This document shows, one piece after another, positions 34,501 to 45,885 of a stretch of DNA of 64,000 nt; within the stretch, counting starts at the first letter, position 1, and every line of letters begins with the position of its first letter. The notes below the pieces were generated by a model, which saw nothing but the letters and a program-made list of their open reading frames with translations, did no database searches and was not told the DNA's origin. This stretch comes from Cryptomeria japonica. Its lineage: Eukaryota; Streptophyta; Pinopsida; Cupressales; Cupressaceae. Made by a program: the position numbers and the translations under genes. Location of the stretch: positions 154,425,613 through 154,489,612 of the forward strand of contig NC_081405.1 in the NCBI RefSeq assembly GCF_030272615.1, given 5' to 3'.

Positions 34501-36326
34501 CTTCTTGTCCAGTGTTAGCATTACCAGATTTCAGCAAACCTTTTGAGCTACACTGTGATGCTTCCGGGGAGGGCATTGGAGCGGTGCTTATGCAGGAGAA
34601 GCACCCTATTGCTTATGAGAGCAGGAAATTGAGAGGGCCAGAGCGGAGCTTCAGCATATATGATAAGGAGATGTTAGCTATTATGCATGCTTTGGCTAAA
34701 TTCAGGCAATATTTGGTAGGTAGCAAATTTTGTATCAAAACCGACCATAATAGCCTAAAATAGTTTTTGGGGCAGCGAGATCTCAATGATAGGCAGCAGA
34801 AGTGGGTGAGCAAGTTACAGTCCTATGACTATGACATTACATATTTTAAGGGGACACAGAATTTAGTTGCTGATGCCTTATCACGTCGGCCCCATTTGAG
34901 CTTATTGACAGACATATCGGAGGATTGGAGACACTTGATCCTTGCAGAGTATGCAAAGGATACTTGGGCAGTTGGATTCATAGATGGGAATATTCAGGAC
35001 AGCAGATACACCCTTGTGAATGAGCTCATCATTTACAAAGGGCGAATATTTTTGGTTCCAGGATCAGTGGTGAGGAGGATGGTTCTGAAATCTTTTCATG
35101 ATTCACCTATGGCAGGACATCCTGGTTTCTACAAGACATACCGGCAGATTAGAGAGCGCTTCACATGGAAAGGGCTCAAAGCAGAGGTACTTCAGTATGT
35201 TAGGGAGTGTCCCACCTGCCAACAGAATAAGCAAGAACACTCCTATCCAGCCGGTTTACTTCAGCCACTTCCGATTCCTGATAGGAAGTGGGAGTGTTTG
35301 TCTATGGACTTCATCATAGGACTGCCTAGGGCCCAAGGCAGGGACTGCATATATGTGGTTGTGGATCGCCTTACGAAGTTTGCACACTTCTTTCCGATCA
35401 CTGCTACATACACTGCTACACAGGTGGCAGAGTTGTTCTTCAAGGAGATATTCAGATTACATGGCTTACCTCGGAGCATTGTGAGTGACAGGGACAGCAG
35501 GTTTATGAGTCACTTTTGGCAGGAGCTATTCAGGTTGTGTGCGACAGAGCTCACTCCGAGTACTAGCTACCACCCTCAGACAGATGGTCAGACAGAGATA
35601 GTGAACAAATGGGTGGAGGGATATCTCAGAAATTATATAGCAGGGCAACAGAAGGCATGGGTAAAGTGGATTTATCTCTGTGAGTATTGCTACAATACCA
35701 CTTATCACATGTCTATTCAGATGTCACCCTTTATGGCCCTGTATGGGTATGAGGCACCCAATTTTATGGATCTGCTTTTGAGTGACAGTAGAGTGCCCAG
35801 TGCAGGTGATTTGTTACAGGAGAGTCAAGACATTGTTAAGACTCTCAAGGATAATATAACTAAGGCACAGAATCAGCAGAAGCAGTATGCAGATCAGAAG
35901 AGGACTGAGCGGACTTTTGAGGTTGGAGATATGGTGTATCTTATGTTGCAGCCTTACCGTCAATCCACTCTCAAGAAGAGTGGTGCCGAGAAACTTAAGC
36001 CACGATACTATGGTCCATTTAGGATTATCAGGAAAGTGGGAGAGGTGGCTTATGAGTTAGATTTACCGGCAGAGAGCAAGGTGCACAACGTTTTTCATGT
36101 GTCACGCCTCAAGAAGGCGCTAGGACATCATATTGTGCCTTCTACAGTACTACCACCCCTGGATGATGAGGGAAAACTTGTTTTGATACCGGAGGCTATC
36201 ATTGATTTCAGAGAAAGGAACTTGAGGAGACGTAACATCCGGGAATATTTGGTGAAGTGGAAGGATTTGCCAGTAGAGGATGCTACTTGGGAGAATGAGG
36301 AGATTTTGCAGCATCCGGAGTTGAAG

Positions 36327-36344
36327 TTGCTTGAGGACAAGCAA
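36327..36344 (+). promoter_or_regulatory. Stem-loop before the family B polypurine tract
   Basis: TTGCTTG-AGGA-CAAGCAA, perfect 7-bp stem, overlapping the last codons of pol. It is the counterpart of 6471-6490 in family A. Since family A does not encode pol, its retention there argues for a cis-acting role. Confidence 0.65.
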
Positions 36345-36346
36345 TT

Positions 36347-36361
36347 TCAGGAAGGGCGGAC
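36347..36361 (+). promoter_or_regulatory. Polypurine tract of family B
   Basis: TCAGGAAGGGCGGAC immediately before the 3' LTR; identical to that of family A. Confidence 0.85.
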
Positions 36362-37482
36362 TGTAATGTCCCCACCTTTTTAGCATCTCATTGGAGTTCT
36401 TAGCCTTTACATTCTCCGAAGGCTAAGTGGAGAAATAAGGAGAAATTGATTAAATTAATTTCTTATTAAGTCATTAAATAAAATAAAATTAAAAAAGGTG
36501 ACTTTATATTTAATTAATTTAATTAAAAGTGACTTAAGTGATTTATTTAAATATTTTAATGTTATTATAAAGTTATAAAGTAACTTTATAATAATAAAGT
36601 CACTTTAATATTATAATGTGTGAATATGTCTTTAATCCCACATTGGCCAAGAAAGTGTTGGAGCTCTCATAAGAAAGAATAAGAAGGGACTTAAGAGCTC
36701 ATTTTATATCATCCATCCAGAGAATTGATATTTGTTTGTTATGAACTTGGGAGAAGAAGCCAAGGGTTTCTGATTCAGTCAGCCATTGGAGAGCGACAAT
36801 TCTTCAGTGTTGCAACCATTTGAGGTGGTGAAATATCCACTAAATTTGGCATTTCAGGAGAGCTTCATTCTGGAGTTCTATTTGGGCTTTAAAAAGAAGG
36901 GAAGACATCTAGGGTATGCAGATTTTCGAATATATATTAATTGCAGACCTACAGTTTCATTTGGCAGCCATTAAAAATCAGAATTGAAGCAATCATTTCA
37001 AAATACAATTGCTGCTACAGTACCCGCGCTACAGTAAACGCTACAGTACCGCCATACGGACTGCTACAGTGCCGCGTGAACAGTACCGCGTGAATAGTGC
37101 CGCCGTACGGATTGCTACAGTACCGCGTGAACAGTAATTTTTTCAAAAAAATTAAAATTTGCAGTTGGCAGATTTTTTTCAACTACTAGGACAGCAAAAA
37201 TCAGGTTTTTATCTTACATTGTAATGAATTTGTTTTCCAGGCATATTGGCCATAAAACAGAACAAACATTCCCTTGATAGTTTCGTAAATTAATTCCAGT
37301 AGTAATATTATTGTTCCAGTATTATTTTAAGCATAGGAGTTTATTCCAGTATTGTTTCATTGCTCATTATTACCAAAAAGAAACACAAAAAAATCTATAA
37401 ACATTCAAAAACCAAAACAAATTCAAATCTATTGCATTCAAAAGAAACAGTCAGCAGAGGAGAGCCAAGTTGGGTTCTTACA
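36362..37482 (+). repeat. 3' LTR of family B
   Basis: 1121 bp, about 99 percent identical to 30418-31537, with the same tandem block at about 37013-37135. The pol stop codon lies 20 bases inside it. Confidence 0.95.
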
Positions 37483-37487
37483 CTATT

Positions 37488-39813
37488 ACAGAAAATCACT
37501 CTGGTAGGAAAATCAAAACTCTTAGGACTTACAATGGTAGGGAATATACATCAGAAGTATTTAAAGAGTTTTGCAAAGATGCTGGGATTAAGAGGGAGTT
37601 CACTGTACCCTACAATCCTCAACAAAACGGGGTTGTTGAAAGAAAAAATAGAACAATAGTAGAAGCGGCAAGGGCTATGTTGTTAGATCAAAACCTAGAA
37701 ACTGCACTTTGGGGAGAAGCCACTAATACCGCTGTATACATTCAAAACAGATGTCCTCACTCTCATATTGGTGACAAAACTCCTGAAGAAGTCTTTACTG
37801 GAATTAAACCTGATATTAGCCATCTCAAAATATTTGGATGTCCTGTTTATATTCATGTACCTAAGGAGAACATAACTAAATTAGAACCTACTGGACAGAA
37901 AGGGATTTTTGTAGGATATAGTGAAACATCTAAAGCCTACCGAATATTCATCCCTGGTCAAAGACAAATAGAATTAAGCATAGATGTCATATTTGAGGAA
38001 GATATAGCTATTAACAGAACAAGGAGTTCCATCACACCTGAAATCCCAACTAATTCCATTAATTTGGAAGAGGATTCTCTTTTTGAAACTCAGAGGGAGC
38101 ATCTTGAGGATATCACCTCAGAACTTGAGAACACTACAACAGAGAATCCCAGGAAGAGACCAGTATGGGCCACTAAAACAGTACAGGAAGCAGAATCCTT
38201 TGCAACACCTAGAGGAACAGTTAGAGAAAGCAAAAGACCTTCAAAGTTCTCTAGCTATGTTACTCTAATGACAGACTTGATAAATGCTGAACCTTCAAGT
38301 GCCGGAGAGGCTCTTAAACAAGAAGTATGGAAGGATGCGATGATAGAAGAATATCAATCTATCTTAAAGAATGATGTGTGGAAAATTGTGCCTAGACCTA
38401 AAGGAAAATCAGTTGTCTCTTCTAAATGGCTTTTTAAAATTAAGCATGCTGTTGATGGCAGTGTAGAAAAACATAAGGCAAGATTTGTTGCTCGAGGCTT
38501 CTCACAGAAGGAAGCAATTGACTATGAAGAAACATTTGCACCTGTTGCACGATACACTTCTGTCAGAACAATCCTGGCTATAGTAGCATCTAAAGGATGG
38601 AAAGTTCATCAAATGGATGTAAAAACTGTATTTTTGAATGGAACAATTGAAGAAGAAGTATATCTAGAGCAACTTGAGGGATTTGAGGTAAATAATGCTA
38701 AAACACATGTATGTAAGTTAGAGAAAGCACTGTATGGATTAAAACAAGCTCCTAGAGCATGGTACGAAAGAATTGACAGTTACTTATTAGAGATAGGTTT
38801 GTCTAAGAACATTGCTGATCCAAATCTGTATTTCAAAATAATCAAAGGTGAAATGTTGATACTCATATTATATGTAGATGACTTATTAATTACAGGCGAA
38901 GATCATCTCATTGCAAATGCAAACAGGAACTAGCTTCAGAGTTTGAGATGAAGGATTTAGGTCTACTCCATTATTTCCTTGGATTAGAAGTATGGCAAAA
39001 ACCAGATGGTATTTATCTAAATCAAGGTAAATACACCATTGACATTCTAAAGAGATTTGGAATGATGAATTGTAAGCCAATGTCATCTCCTATGGAAACA
39101 AACCTACATAAACTAAAAGAGGCTATAGCAGATTCCAAATTTGCAGATCCAACATTATACAAACAGATTATTGGATCATTAATGTACCTAGTCAATACCA
39201 GACCTGATATATGTTATGCAGTAAATGCACTCAACCAACACATGGTTGAACCCAAAGAAATACATTTGGTTGCAGTAAAGCATATATTGAGATATCTACA
39301 AGGTGCCTTGGACTATGGACTGTATTATGAACACACTGCATTGAACCTACATGGATACTCTGATTCAGACTGGGCTGTAAGCCTGATAGACAGGAAGAGC
39401 ACTTCAGGATGCTGTTTCAGTTTAGGATCAGCTATGGTATCTTGGATCTGCAGAAAACAATCATCCGTAGCTCAGAGCTCCACAAAAGCTGAATATATAG
39501 GTGCATCCATGGCAGCTAAGGAAGCCGTATGGTTGAGGAAATTGATAGTAGGACTGTTTGGTGAAAGTCTGAAGCCTACTATCATTCATTGTGACAATCA
39601 GAGCTGCATAAAGTTTCAGTAAATCCAGTTTTCCATGATAGATCCAAGCACATTGAGATCCCATATCACTATGTAAGAGACATGACAGAGAGAAAGGTAA
39701 TAAGTCTGGAATATGTCAATACAGGAGATCAGACAGCTGACATTCTCACCAAACCCCTAGCAAGAGTGAAAATTGATCACTTCAGGAGGTATCTTGGTAT
39801 GGTTAAAATGTAA
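37488..39813 (+). pseudogene. Copia integrase (rest), reverse transcriptase and RNase H
   Basis: Continues the frame interrupted at 30417. Integrase: the second catalytic Asp, normally in LRSDNGGEY, is replaced (LRTYNGREY, about 37525); Glu is present in NGVVERKNR. RT: SKWLFKIKHAVDGSVEKHKARFVARGF, QMDVKTVFLNG and active site ILYVDDLLITG (about 38860-38895). A frameshift near 38925 moves reading to the frame of 38948 (MKDLGLLHYFLGLEV). RNase H: GYSDSDWAVSLIDRKSTSG (about 39355) to HCDNQSCIK. A second frameshift near 39610 restores the usual ending (NPVFHDRSKHIEI...ADILTKPLARVK) to TAA at 39811. Not functional: lost integrase Asp, two frameshifts and the gypsy insertion. It is related to the copia pol at 61499-64000. 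Confidence 0.93.
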
Positions 39814-40234
39814 TTGATGTCTAAAATTATGCAAACTTCTTGGTCATATATTTGATTATATGAAGTATGTAACCTTTCCTTGTGTTCATTCCTAAAGGAT
39901 GACGATTCTTTAGATAATGAACACTTGTATTTTAACATTGTAAGGTGACGATCTTATAAATGTTTGGAAGAGCATATAAACTGAAAATCAGACAATTTGA
40001 ATATCAGTAATATGATAAGTTATAGTAGACATTATGTAAGCGGATTAATGTCAGTGCACATACTATAACAGGGATATCAAAGTGAGTATATCCTTAGTAT
40101 CACAGGCTAATACTTAAACTTGGATATCAAAGTGAGTATATCCTTAGTATCACACGTTGATACTTCACACCTAGGTGATGTGATTCTCATGAGATTAGTG
40201 ATGAGCTCAATTAAAGTTTTAGGCTTATACTCCT
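39814..40234 (+). other. Copia 3' untranslated region before the polypurine tract
   Basis: Non-coding. It contains a tandem duplication of a roughly 60-bp unit with GGATATCAAAGTGAGTATAT followed by CCTTAGTATCACA (40072-40160). Confidence 0.6.
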
Positions 40235-40249
40235 AAGACTAAGAGGGAG
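40235..40249 (+). promoter_or_regulatory. Polypurine tract of the copia element
   Basis: AGACTAAGAGGGAGT-type purine run ending at the first base of the 3' LTR. Confidence 0.8.
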
Positions 40250-40670
40250 TGTTAAATTATAGTCTCAGTCGTAACTAAATTGTATCAAGCGCACAAAATA
40301 CTAATTCTGTTATTTACGATTTAAATAAGATTGGAATTTAGTTAGTGTTTAACTAACAGATTAACCTTGCAAATATTTAAGTTGGTTAAAGTTATGACCA
40401 CCGGTGTAGAGGATCGTGGGGGCACGATTCCATGAAAACAATCGCATATATACGCCATCCTCCATATTGTTACTTGGTGTTCGTAGTGCATAACAAAACA
40501 GATAAAGATCGGTGACATATATATGCATTTGCCTTCATACCTACAGAGGCAAATCGATAAGAGACTTAATCGGTTCTTCATTTCTTCGATCTGACTCTAA
40601 TATACCAGAAATTTGAAGCTACATTAAATCTGATTGCACATATACAATAACAGTCTATTTTACATTTACA
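40250..40670 (+). repeat. 3' LTR of the copia element
   Basis: 421 bp. It lacks the 67-bp palindrome of the 5' LTR. The join shows GTGG microhomology, so either loss here or gain in the other LTR is possible. Confidence 0.93.
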
Positions 40671-40871
40671 AGTAGCATTGGAGTCCACAGAAAGGAGCTC
40701 CAAACCCAAAGAGAAAGAGAAATGAAACTTGGTAAGGAATGCTAAAAATATTTTATATGTCAAACCATATAAATTTGCAATATTTCATATTATGAAAAGT
40801 CTAATTATTGCTCAAGTATGGTATGGATCAAATATCGTGAATGAAGCAAATGATAGTTTTTTTCAGAGTTA

Positions 40872-42973
40872 TATATATAGAACACAAGTACTACTGAGAG
40901 GGGGTGGAGGGTTAAATCAGTAGTACAAAAAGCTATTAATTTTGCTTTACAACTTGAAACTATTACTGGACTTTGATCTGAAAACTGAAAGATATTAAAT
41001 GCAACCACTGAAACTAGAAAATATGCAACATCAAAAGCACAACACACTTTAGATTTTACGTGGAAACGCAATGTGGGAAAACCACGGTGAGAAATGCCAC
41101 TAGGATCTACTGTCCTAATCTGGCCTCACAATCTTCACTTCAATTACAATGCTTTTTAAGGGCACGAACCCTACGGAGTCTCCAAACCCCTGTCAAAAGT
41201 GCACCAACACTCCAATCCAAACCTTTGAGCACCAACTCAAAGTCTTACAAAAGATCTCACTGGCACTAGACACTTTTAGAAACAGAGATACAGATATAGT
41301 TTTTGACAATGTTCCCTGAACAATCTGGAAATGTAATACGAATTCAAAACAAACTGTGTGTGACTGTATCAATCTGAATTTTAAATGCTACAGCATCTTA
41401 GCAATACAAAACACAGAAGAAGAAAACATGTATTTTAATCTGTAGAAGAAATACTTAGTCAAATAATCTGATCTGAATGCTTCTGTGTCTGTTTGGTATA
41501 AATCTGCATTTGAAGATCAATCTGAACACTAGAAAAGACCTGTGTGTCTTTATTAGAAATCTGCATAGAATCAGTGTTCTTCTAAAGACAAATAATTACT
41601 GCTGTATATCAAAGTTGAATTAAGAACTTTGGATGATATAATATAAATGAACAAAGATTATACCACTCATTATCAAAGAGCTGTCTCTAGAATTTCCAGC
41701 AACACTGAATCGCTTTCAATCTGTCTTCAAACTGTATTTTCCATAGGATGTGCTCAGAGATTACAAATAAATCTCAAAACAAATGGTACGTATTCTTTTC
41801 TTTTAGCACATTCCACACACATCTCTCACATTTTCCATCAAACTCACTTTTCAAATACTATTCGATGGTTCTTAAGATGTTTGGAGGAGGTTATAACTGT
41901 CTCCAACCAATGTTTAGTTAATTGCCACATCATCCAACCACTTTTTGTCTGTTTGTACTGGTCAGTAACAAACTTTGAACCATATCAACCACTTTCATTT
42001 ATCGAAGATAAATGATAAAGATTACCAAACATAAATAAGAAGGAAGTACGTTGGAGGAGTTAATAACTGCTGTGAAAATCAGTTATAGTTATGTGTTAAT
42101 CATATTTTAACTATTAACTGCCCTCATTGTTTAGTTGCTTGTGCAGTTATAACTATCCAATTTTCCAAAACCACTTTCAACCTGCATTTTATATTTAGAA
42201 TGTGTGCCATTCTGTCCCAACCAAGAGATAATCACATCCAATCTGTAGATGATACCAAGCACTAATCACGTTCTCATCTAACCTGTAGATACAGTGAATC
42301 AATCATAACCAGATGATAACCATGATGAATCTGGAAATGCAAAATACAACAATTTGCCCTCAAGCCAAAAATGAGCATGATAATTCTGTAAATGATCATG
42401 GCAAGATACAGCAATGTGTATGAAGTTCAACTTTACTTATATGAAATCTGGAATAACAATGAAATGCATTTGACATCAATTCTTCTCTACCACCATATGA
42501 ACTGAATCAGACTTAAATTCTTTTGCAGATGGTACGTGTAACTAATTCATATTTTTTCTCTTGGTACGTGTAAGTACAGATTTCATTTCAGAATCTAATT
42601 GCAACTGTATGATTAGAGTACATATGTATATACAATCAAAGTACATGTAAGACATCCATGACAGCCTTGATGATGGTCAGGTCTCCCCTAACTGTTTCCT
42701 AGCATCACCTAAATGGGGATGTGTTTCTGAGATGTTTTCAAACTTTGTTCGCAGGATGGCCAAGGGACATCCTGTGCCATTCTTCCATCCCTGAAATGTC
42801 TAAGGGGGCAGGGATGGGGGTTTGAGGGGTGTGGACATGCTTCTATGTAACATAGTATAATAATAATTATCATAACCATGGTAAGGCATTTCATTTACAT
42901 GGAAAACTAAATGTTTAAATAGAATTCAATTACTTGGGTTTAAAATGAGGAAATGCATGGGAAAAATCCAACA
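40872..42973. mobile_element. Probable LTR-type insertion of the GAGGGGG / ACGTGGAAAC family, ends tentative
   Basis: 40890-41090 carries GAGAGGGGGTGGAGGG and TTTTACGTGGAAACGC...GGGAAAACCACGGTGAGA, as in the solo LTRs at 16220 and 57831. A CCAACA end at 42968-42973 followed by AGTTG, and AGTTA before 40872, could be a target duplication with one change. The left end would be TA instead of TG. The length (about 2.1 kb) is nearly double the other copies, so there may be a further insertion inside. No coding sequence recognised. Confidence 0.4.
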
Positions 42974-44486
42974 AGTTGAACAATGCTGAAATATTTGTAA
43001 AAATAACAAAAAGAAGAAGCTGTAATTGTTATTTCATGCCAAATATAGTGGGCCAAATAGAAATAAATATAAGACATAAATAAAGAATATGTTCGATTTT
43101 GCTAGTTACTGTCAAATTTTCAATCAAATACCCATTGCAATCCAAGTCTTAAAGCATAAACAGAATTTCAAAACATAATTAGCATATGATGCCTCTAGGC
43201 TATAGAATGTGAAGTCAATGCCCTTGTATCACGGTTCTCCTCTATTCAACTACAATCACGATTATTATATGCCTCATTCAGGACAGCCAAATCCCTATTA
43301 TCAATTAATGGCCAAATTTCTGTCCTATTAGTGTGTGCCAGCAATTTGAATTTATTGAACGTTGAATACTAAAAATCTAAAACTTTGGGGTTTAAACTTA
43401 AATTTCAAGTTCAAAACTTTAAAAACTTAAACTTTCAAGTTTAACACCTAATGAAGTTTCAATTTTTAAACCCTCACCACGACTCAAAGAAGTAATAAAA
43501 TTTGAATTTAAACAAAAAAAAAACCTTTGCAAGGCTTATGTCTCTTGTGTGGCAGCTTGAAGATCTAAAAGAAATTGGAAAACTAAAAACAACAATGCAT
43601 AAGGTATGTGCTAATTTGCTGACAACCCTGATCACCTACTACCTGTTGGCCTATTCTTTGAAACAGTCTTATTCTGGAGCAACGTTTTGAAAAATTGAGA
43701 TGTAAATGAAAAAACCAGGTTTTATAAGCGAATGGGGGTAATTTTCTTGAAAAGCCTTGGAAAAGCTTATGGGCTATTCTATAATGTGCCGTGGGTTTTT
43801 CTTGGGTAATGTTACCATGATCATAACAAGATGTACATATAAAAAAATGCTAGACAGTTGGTCTCATGGGGAGTAGGCACTGGTGTGTAAGCCATGCAAT
43901 TTACAAATTTTACTGATAATTTTTCTTTGACAGGGCTTTTCTTTTGGGTCATATTCTTGATTAGATTTATCCATATGATTCTCTATGCTTATGGTATAAC
44001 GCAGACAACTTCATTATATGAGGCTAGTGCATGAATATGTGAATATGCCATCAATTCGAGAATATGTAAAAAATGATTGTGATTTGTTGGTTCTTACTTA
44101 TCTTCTGGTTCCCTCTCTTAATCTCAGGGAGCATTCTTTTTCTCAAAAGCTTGCACAGACAAATGCCATACATGTTTCAAGCCTCAGTTGGTAACTTAAA
44201 CTGAGGATGAAATTCTTTGTGCAAGAATCTAATGAACAAATAGAATAACTTTTGGTTCTTTGTGACTGCAACAAATAAATAAATTAGAAATCTGTCTTTT
44301 AGTTTATGATTTCCATGTTGATTTGGCTCTCAAATTGTTTCCAGATAAAGGAAAGTAAGTACTAGTGTTGAGATGTCATCCCATTGTTATATTGTTTATT
44401 CTTATATAGTGCTAAAGATAAAGCTTTCAACTAAGATAAACATTTACTGAATGACTAAGCGGTTCCACCTTATCTTTCTTTCACAG
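42974..44486 (+). other. Distal part of the giant intron, no gene
   Basis: AT-rich. 43370-43460 is a low-complexity stretch of AAACTT/AAGTTT phrases. The polypyrimidine-rich acceptor region TTATCTTTCTTTCACAG precedes the exon at 44487. Confidence 0.45.
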
Positions 44487-44580
44487 GGAATGTGGAATAC
44501 CGCCTTACAAAAGAGAGTTTGATGGATCGACTGCAAACAGATATGAAATCAGCAGCACTTTCTATTTCAAAAAGTTGCAG
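44487..44580 (+). CDS. Alpha/beta-hydrolase, next internal exon
   Basis: 94-bp open exon after acceptor TTTCACAG and before donor GTTGAT; enters in phase 1 and leaves in phase 2. It encodes NVEYRLTKESLMDRLQTDM followed by KSAALSISKSC, then AG of an Arg codon. In the plant alpha/beta-hydrolase family this segment directly follows the one encoded by 19692-19874 (...IDVTNKQG) and precedes VLTVHGSADE, which carries the catalytic Asp. The phases of the two exons match exactly. That next exon, with the Asp and His, was not found before 64000 and may lie beyond the window. Confidence 0.86.
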
Positions 44581-45104
44581 GTTGATAATTTCTGAAAACT
44601 GATTTGTTCTAATTGAATCTTGTTTAAGTATGTATGCAAACATACATCTGATTAAATTTTGGTAGTGGATGGAACTTTAGTTTTGGAAACCCTAGTTTAA
44701 ATGGTGTGTACTAACAAAGTAATCTATCAACTTGGTTTCTCTTCTAATGTATTTGTTTAGATTTAATGAATAATCTGAAGTGTACACTGATATTCTAACA
44801 TTAAACACAAATATTCTCAATGATCTAAAAGACTGATTAACTACAAAAAATCCTCAAATATAAATACCAAACAGCAAAAACATATTTGTGAAGGTGTGAT
44901 ATTAAAACCATAATTAAGAATTCACATCATTGCTTGACTTGTACTGTTGCATTTGAGAATATATGGTAGTCTAGAATATTATTTGTTTGAACAGCTTCAA
45001 AATCTGCAATTACCATTGATTAAAGTAAGGAAGCCAAGATTCAAATATTAATTACTCTTTTTAAGAGTATGGCAGTCTTATTTAAATTATATTTTCAACA
45101 CCAC
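44581..45104 (+). other. Start of the following intron, no gene
   Basis: Donor GTTGATAAT, then AT-rich non-coding sequence to the copia relic. Confidence 0.5.
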
Positions 45105-45331
45105 TTCATCTTCTTATTCGATAGACATTACATATGCCAATATATAGGAATTGGATTTCCTATATTATAGGAGAACTCCCGTAACAAATCCCTTACAACA
45201 TGGGATAACAAATAAGGAAACTATAGAAAACACACATAAATATACAAGGTCCTAAACAAACTAACAAATACTTTTCTATGTATCCTATAATTGAAACAAA
45301 CATGTGAACACTAACAATAATTTTCCCAACA
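45105..45331 (-). repeat. 3' LTR of the copia relic, partial
   Basis: Shares CTTCATCTTCTTATTC and most of the next 200 bp with 47078-47367. Minus-strand start TGTTGGGAAAA next to the purine tract. Confidence 0.7.
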
Positions 45332-45684
45332 TTCCCCCCCTTAGTGTGAACATGGTAAGAACTCACACCCTTCATCTGCAGTAAGCCCAACTCTTGTGGA
45401 TTGTGATCTTGATTCAAAAAGAAAGGCACCTCCCATCAACCTTTCATGGTTTTCACACAGGTTTACCACAAACCTGGACATGAACAAGAATTCACTCATT
45501 GGTTCACCTCATATGGTTTTCTGGATCCTCCCACAAACCCTTTCAAGATCCATGAACTGCATTATACTAGTGCTTTTGTTCATTACAATATTTTACACTA
45601 GGGGATTAACATAAGAAAATAACCCACACATAGAAATTGTTGATGATTGTGTCACTCGATCTCGAAAGGAAATTTTCACTGCAA

Positions 45685-45885
45685 CTAGAGATGGAATATT
45701 GATGTTCCCAAAGCTTTCTGATCTTTGATATTCCACTTCATGAGTTCATTTGCATCAGTTGGTATGATTGAGTTTGGTTTGACAACATCCCAAAGAGCTT
45801 TTTCTATCAAGTGTAGTGGCATCTATATCTGCCATGTATGAAAATCTCTACCATTGAATTTCTCGATGAAACTTAATTTATCCAT
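45685..45885 (-). pseudogene. Copia gag N-terminal fragment
   Basis: Minus strand from ATG at 45885: MDKLSFIEKFNGRDFHTWQI, a TAG, then KALWDVVKPN, IPTDANELMKWNIKDQKALG. This is the typical copia gag start (FxGxxFxxWxxxM..., LWDVV..., W...D..AL). Stops at both ends of the second block; nothing recognisable follows. Confidence 0.8.

Larger units (their letters stand above)
31584..36383 (+). pseudogene. Family B gag-pol polyprotein with chromodomain, two in-frame stops
   Basis: One frame from ATG 31584 to TGA 36381, broken only by TAG at 33975 and TAG at 34761. In order: gag core (about 32150-32640), knuckle [14 protein letters not shown] (32793-32834), protease [10 protein letters not shown] (33097-33126) with [11 protein letters not shown] (about 33740-34180) with [22 protein letters not shown] and FFDDILVYS, RNase H (about 34550-34880) with CDASGEGIGAVL and TDHNSLK, integrase zinc finger H-H-CPTC (about 35095-35220), integrase core with Asp in SMDFI, Asp in VSDRDSRF and Glu in DGQTEIVNKW, and a C-terminal chromodomain (about 36190-36310, REYLVKWKDLPVEDATWE), marking a chromovirus. 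The stop at 33975 falls in RT, between YHQIRV and the active site; that at 34761 follows HNSLK in RNase H. Apart from these the proteins look intact, so decay is very recent. Confidence 0.96.
30418..37482 (+). mobile_element. Family B: Ty3/gypsy chromovirus-type retrotransposon nested in the copia integrase
   Basis: LTRs 30418-31537 and 36362-37482 (TGTAATGTCCCC...TTCTTACA) differ at about seven positions. The exact 5-bp duplication CTATT (30413-30417, 37483-37487) is made of copia integrase sequence. PBS TGGTATCAGAGC follows the 5' LTR; AGGAAGGGCGGAC precedes the 3' LTR. One 1600-codon frame encodes gag to chromodomain, with two stops. It is the youngest and most complete gypsy element here and a plausible donor of enzymes for family A. 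Confidence 0.96.
28243..40670 (+). mobile_element. Ty1/copia retrotransposon interrupted by family B
   Basis: LTRs at 28243-28730 and 40250-40670 (TGTTAAATT...ATTTACA), exact flanking duplication AGTAG (28238-28242, 40671-40675), primer site at 28731 and purine tract at 40235. Without the gypsy insertion it is about 5.4 kb with the copia order gag, protease, integrase, RT, RNase H. It carries a stop, frameshifts and a lost integrase residue. Its LTRs differ by roughly 3 percent plus a 67-bp palindrome, versus under 1 percent for the nested element, in agreement with the nesting order. Confidence 0.95.
19875..44486 (+). other. Giant intron (about 24.6 kb) of the alpha/beta-hydrolase gene
   Basis: Donor GTAAGG at 19875 and acceptor TTTCACAG ending at 44486. 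The flanking exons are in phase and encode neighbouring parts of one protein family. The intron holds a long LTR with ORF (21894-25523), a solo LTR (26419-28119) and nested copia/gypsy elements (28243-40670). All identified insertions are retroelements and none disrupts the splice sites. Confidence 0.75.

Noticed and set aside
41647-42015. 122-codon + strand ORF in the giant intron
   Set aside because: No recognisable motif; lies within a probable LTR-type insertion and shows no splice or start context.
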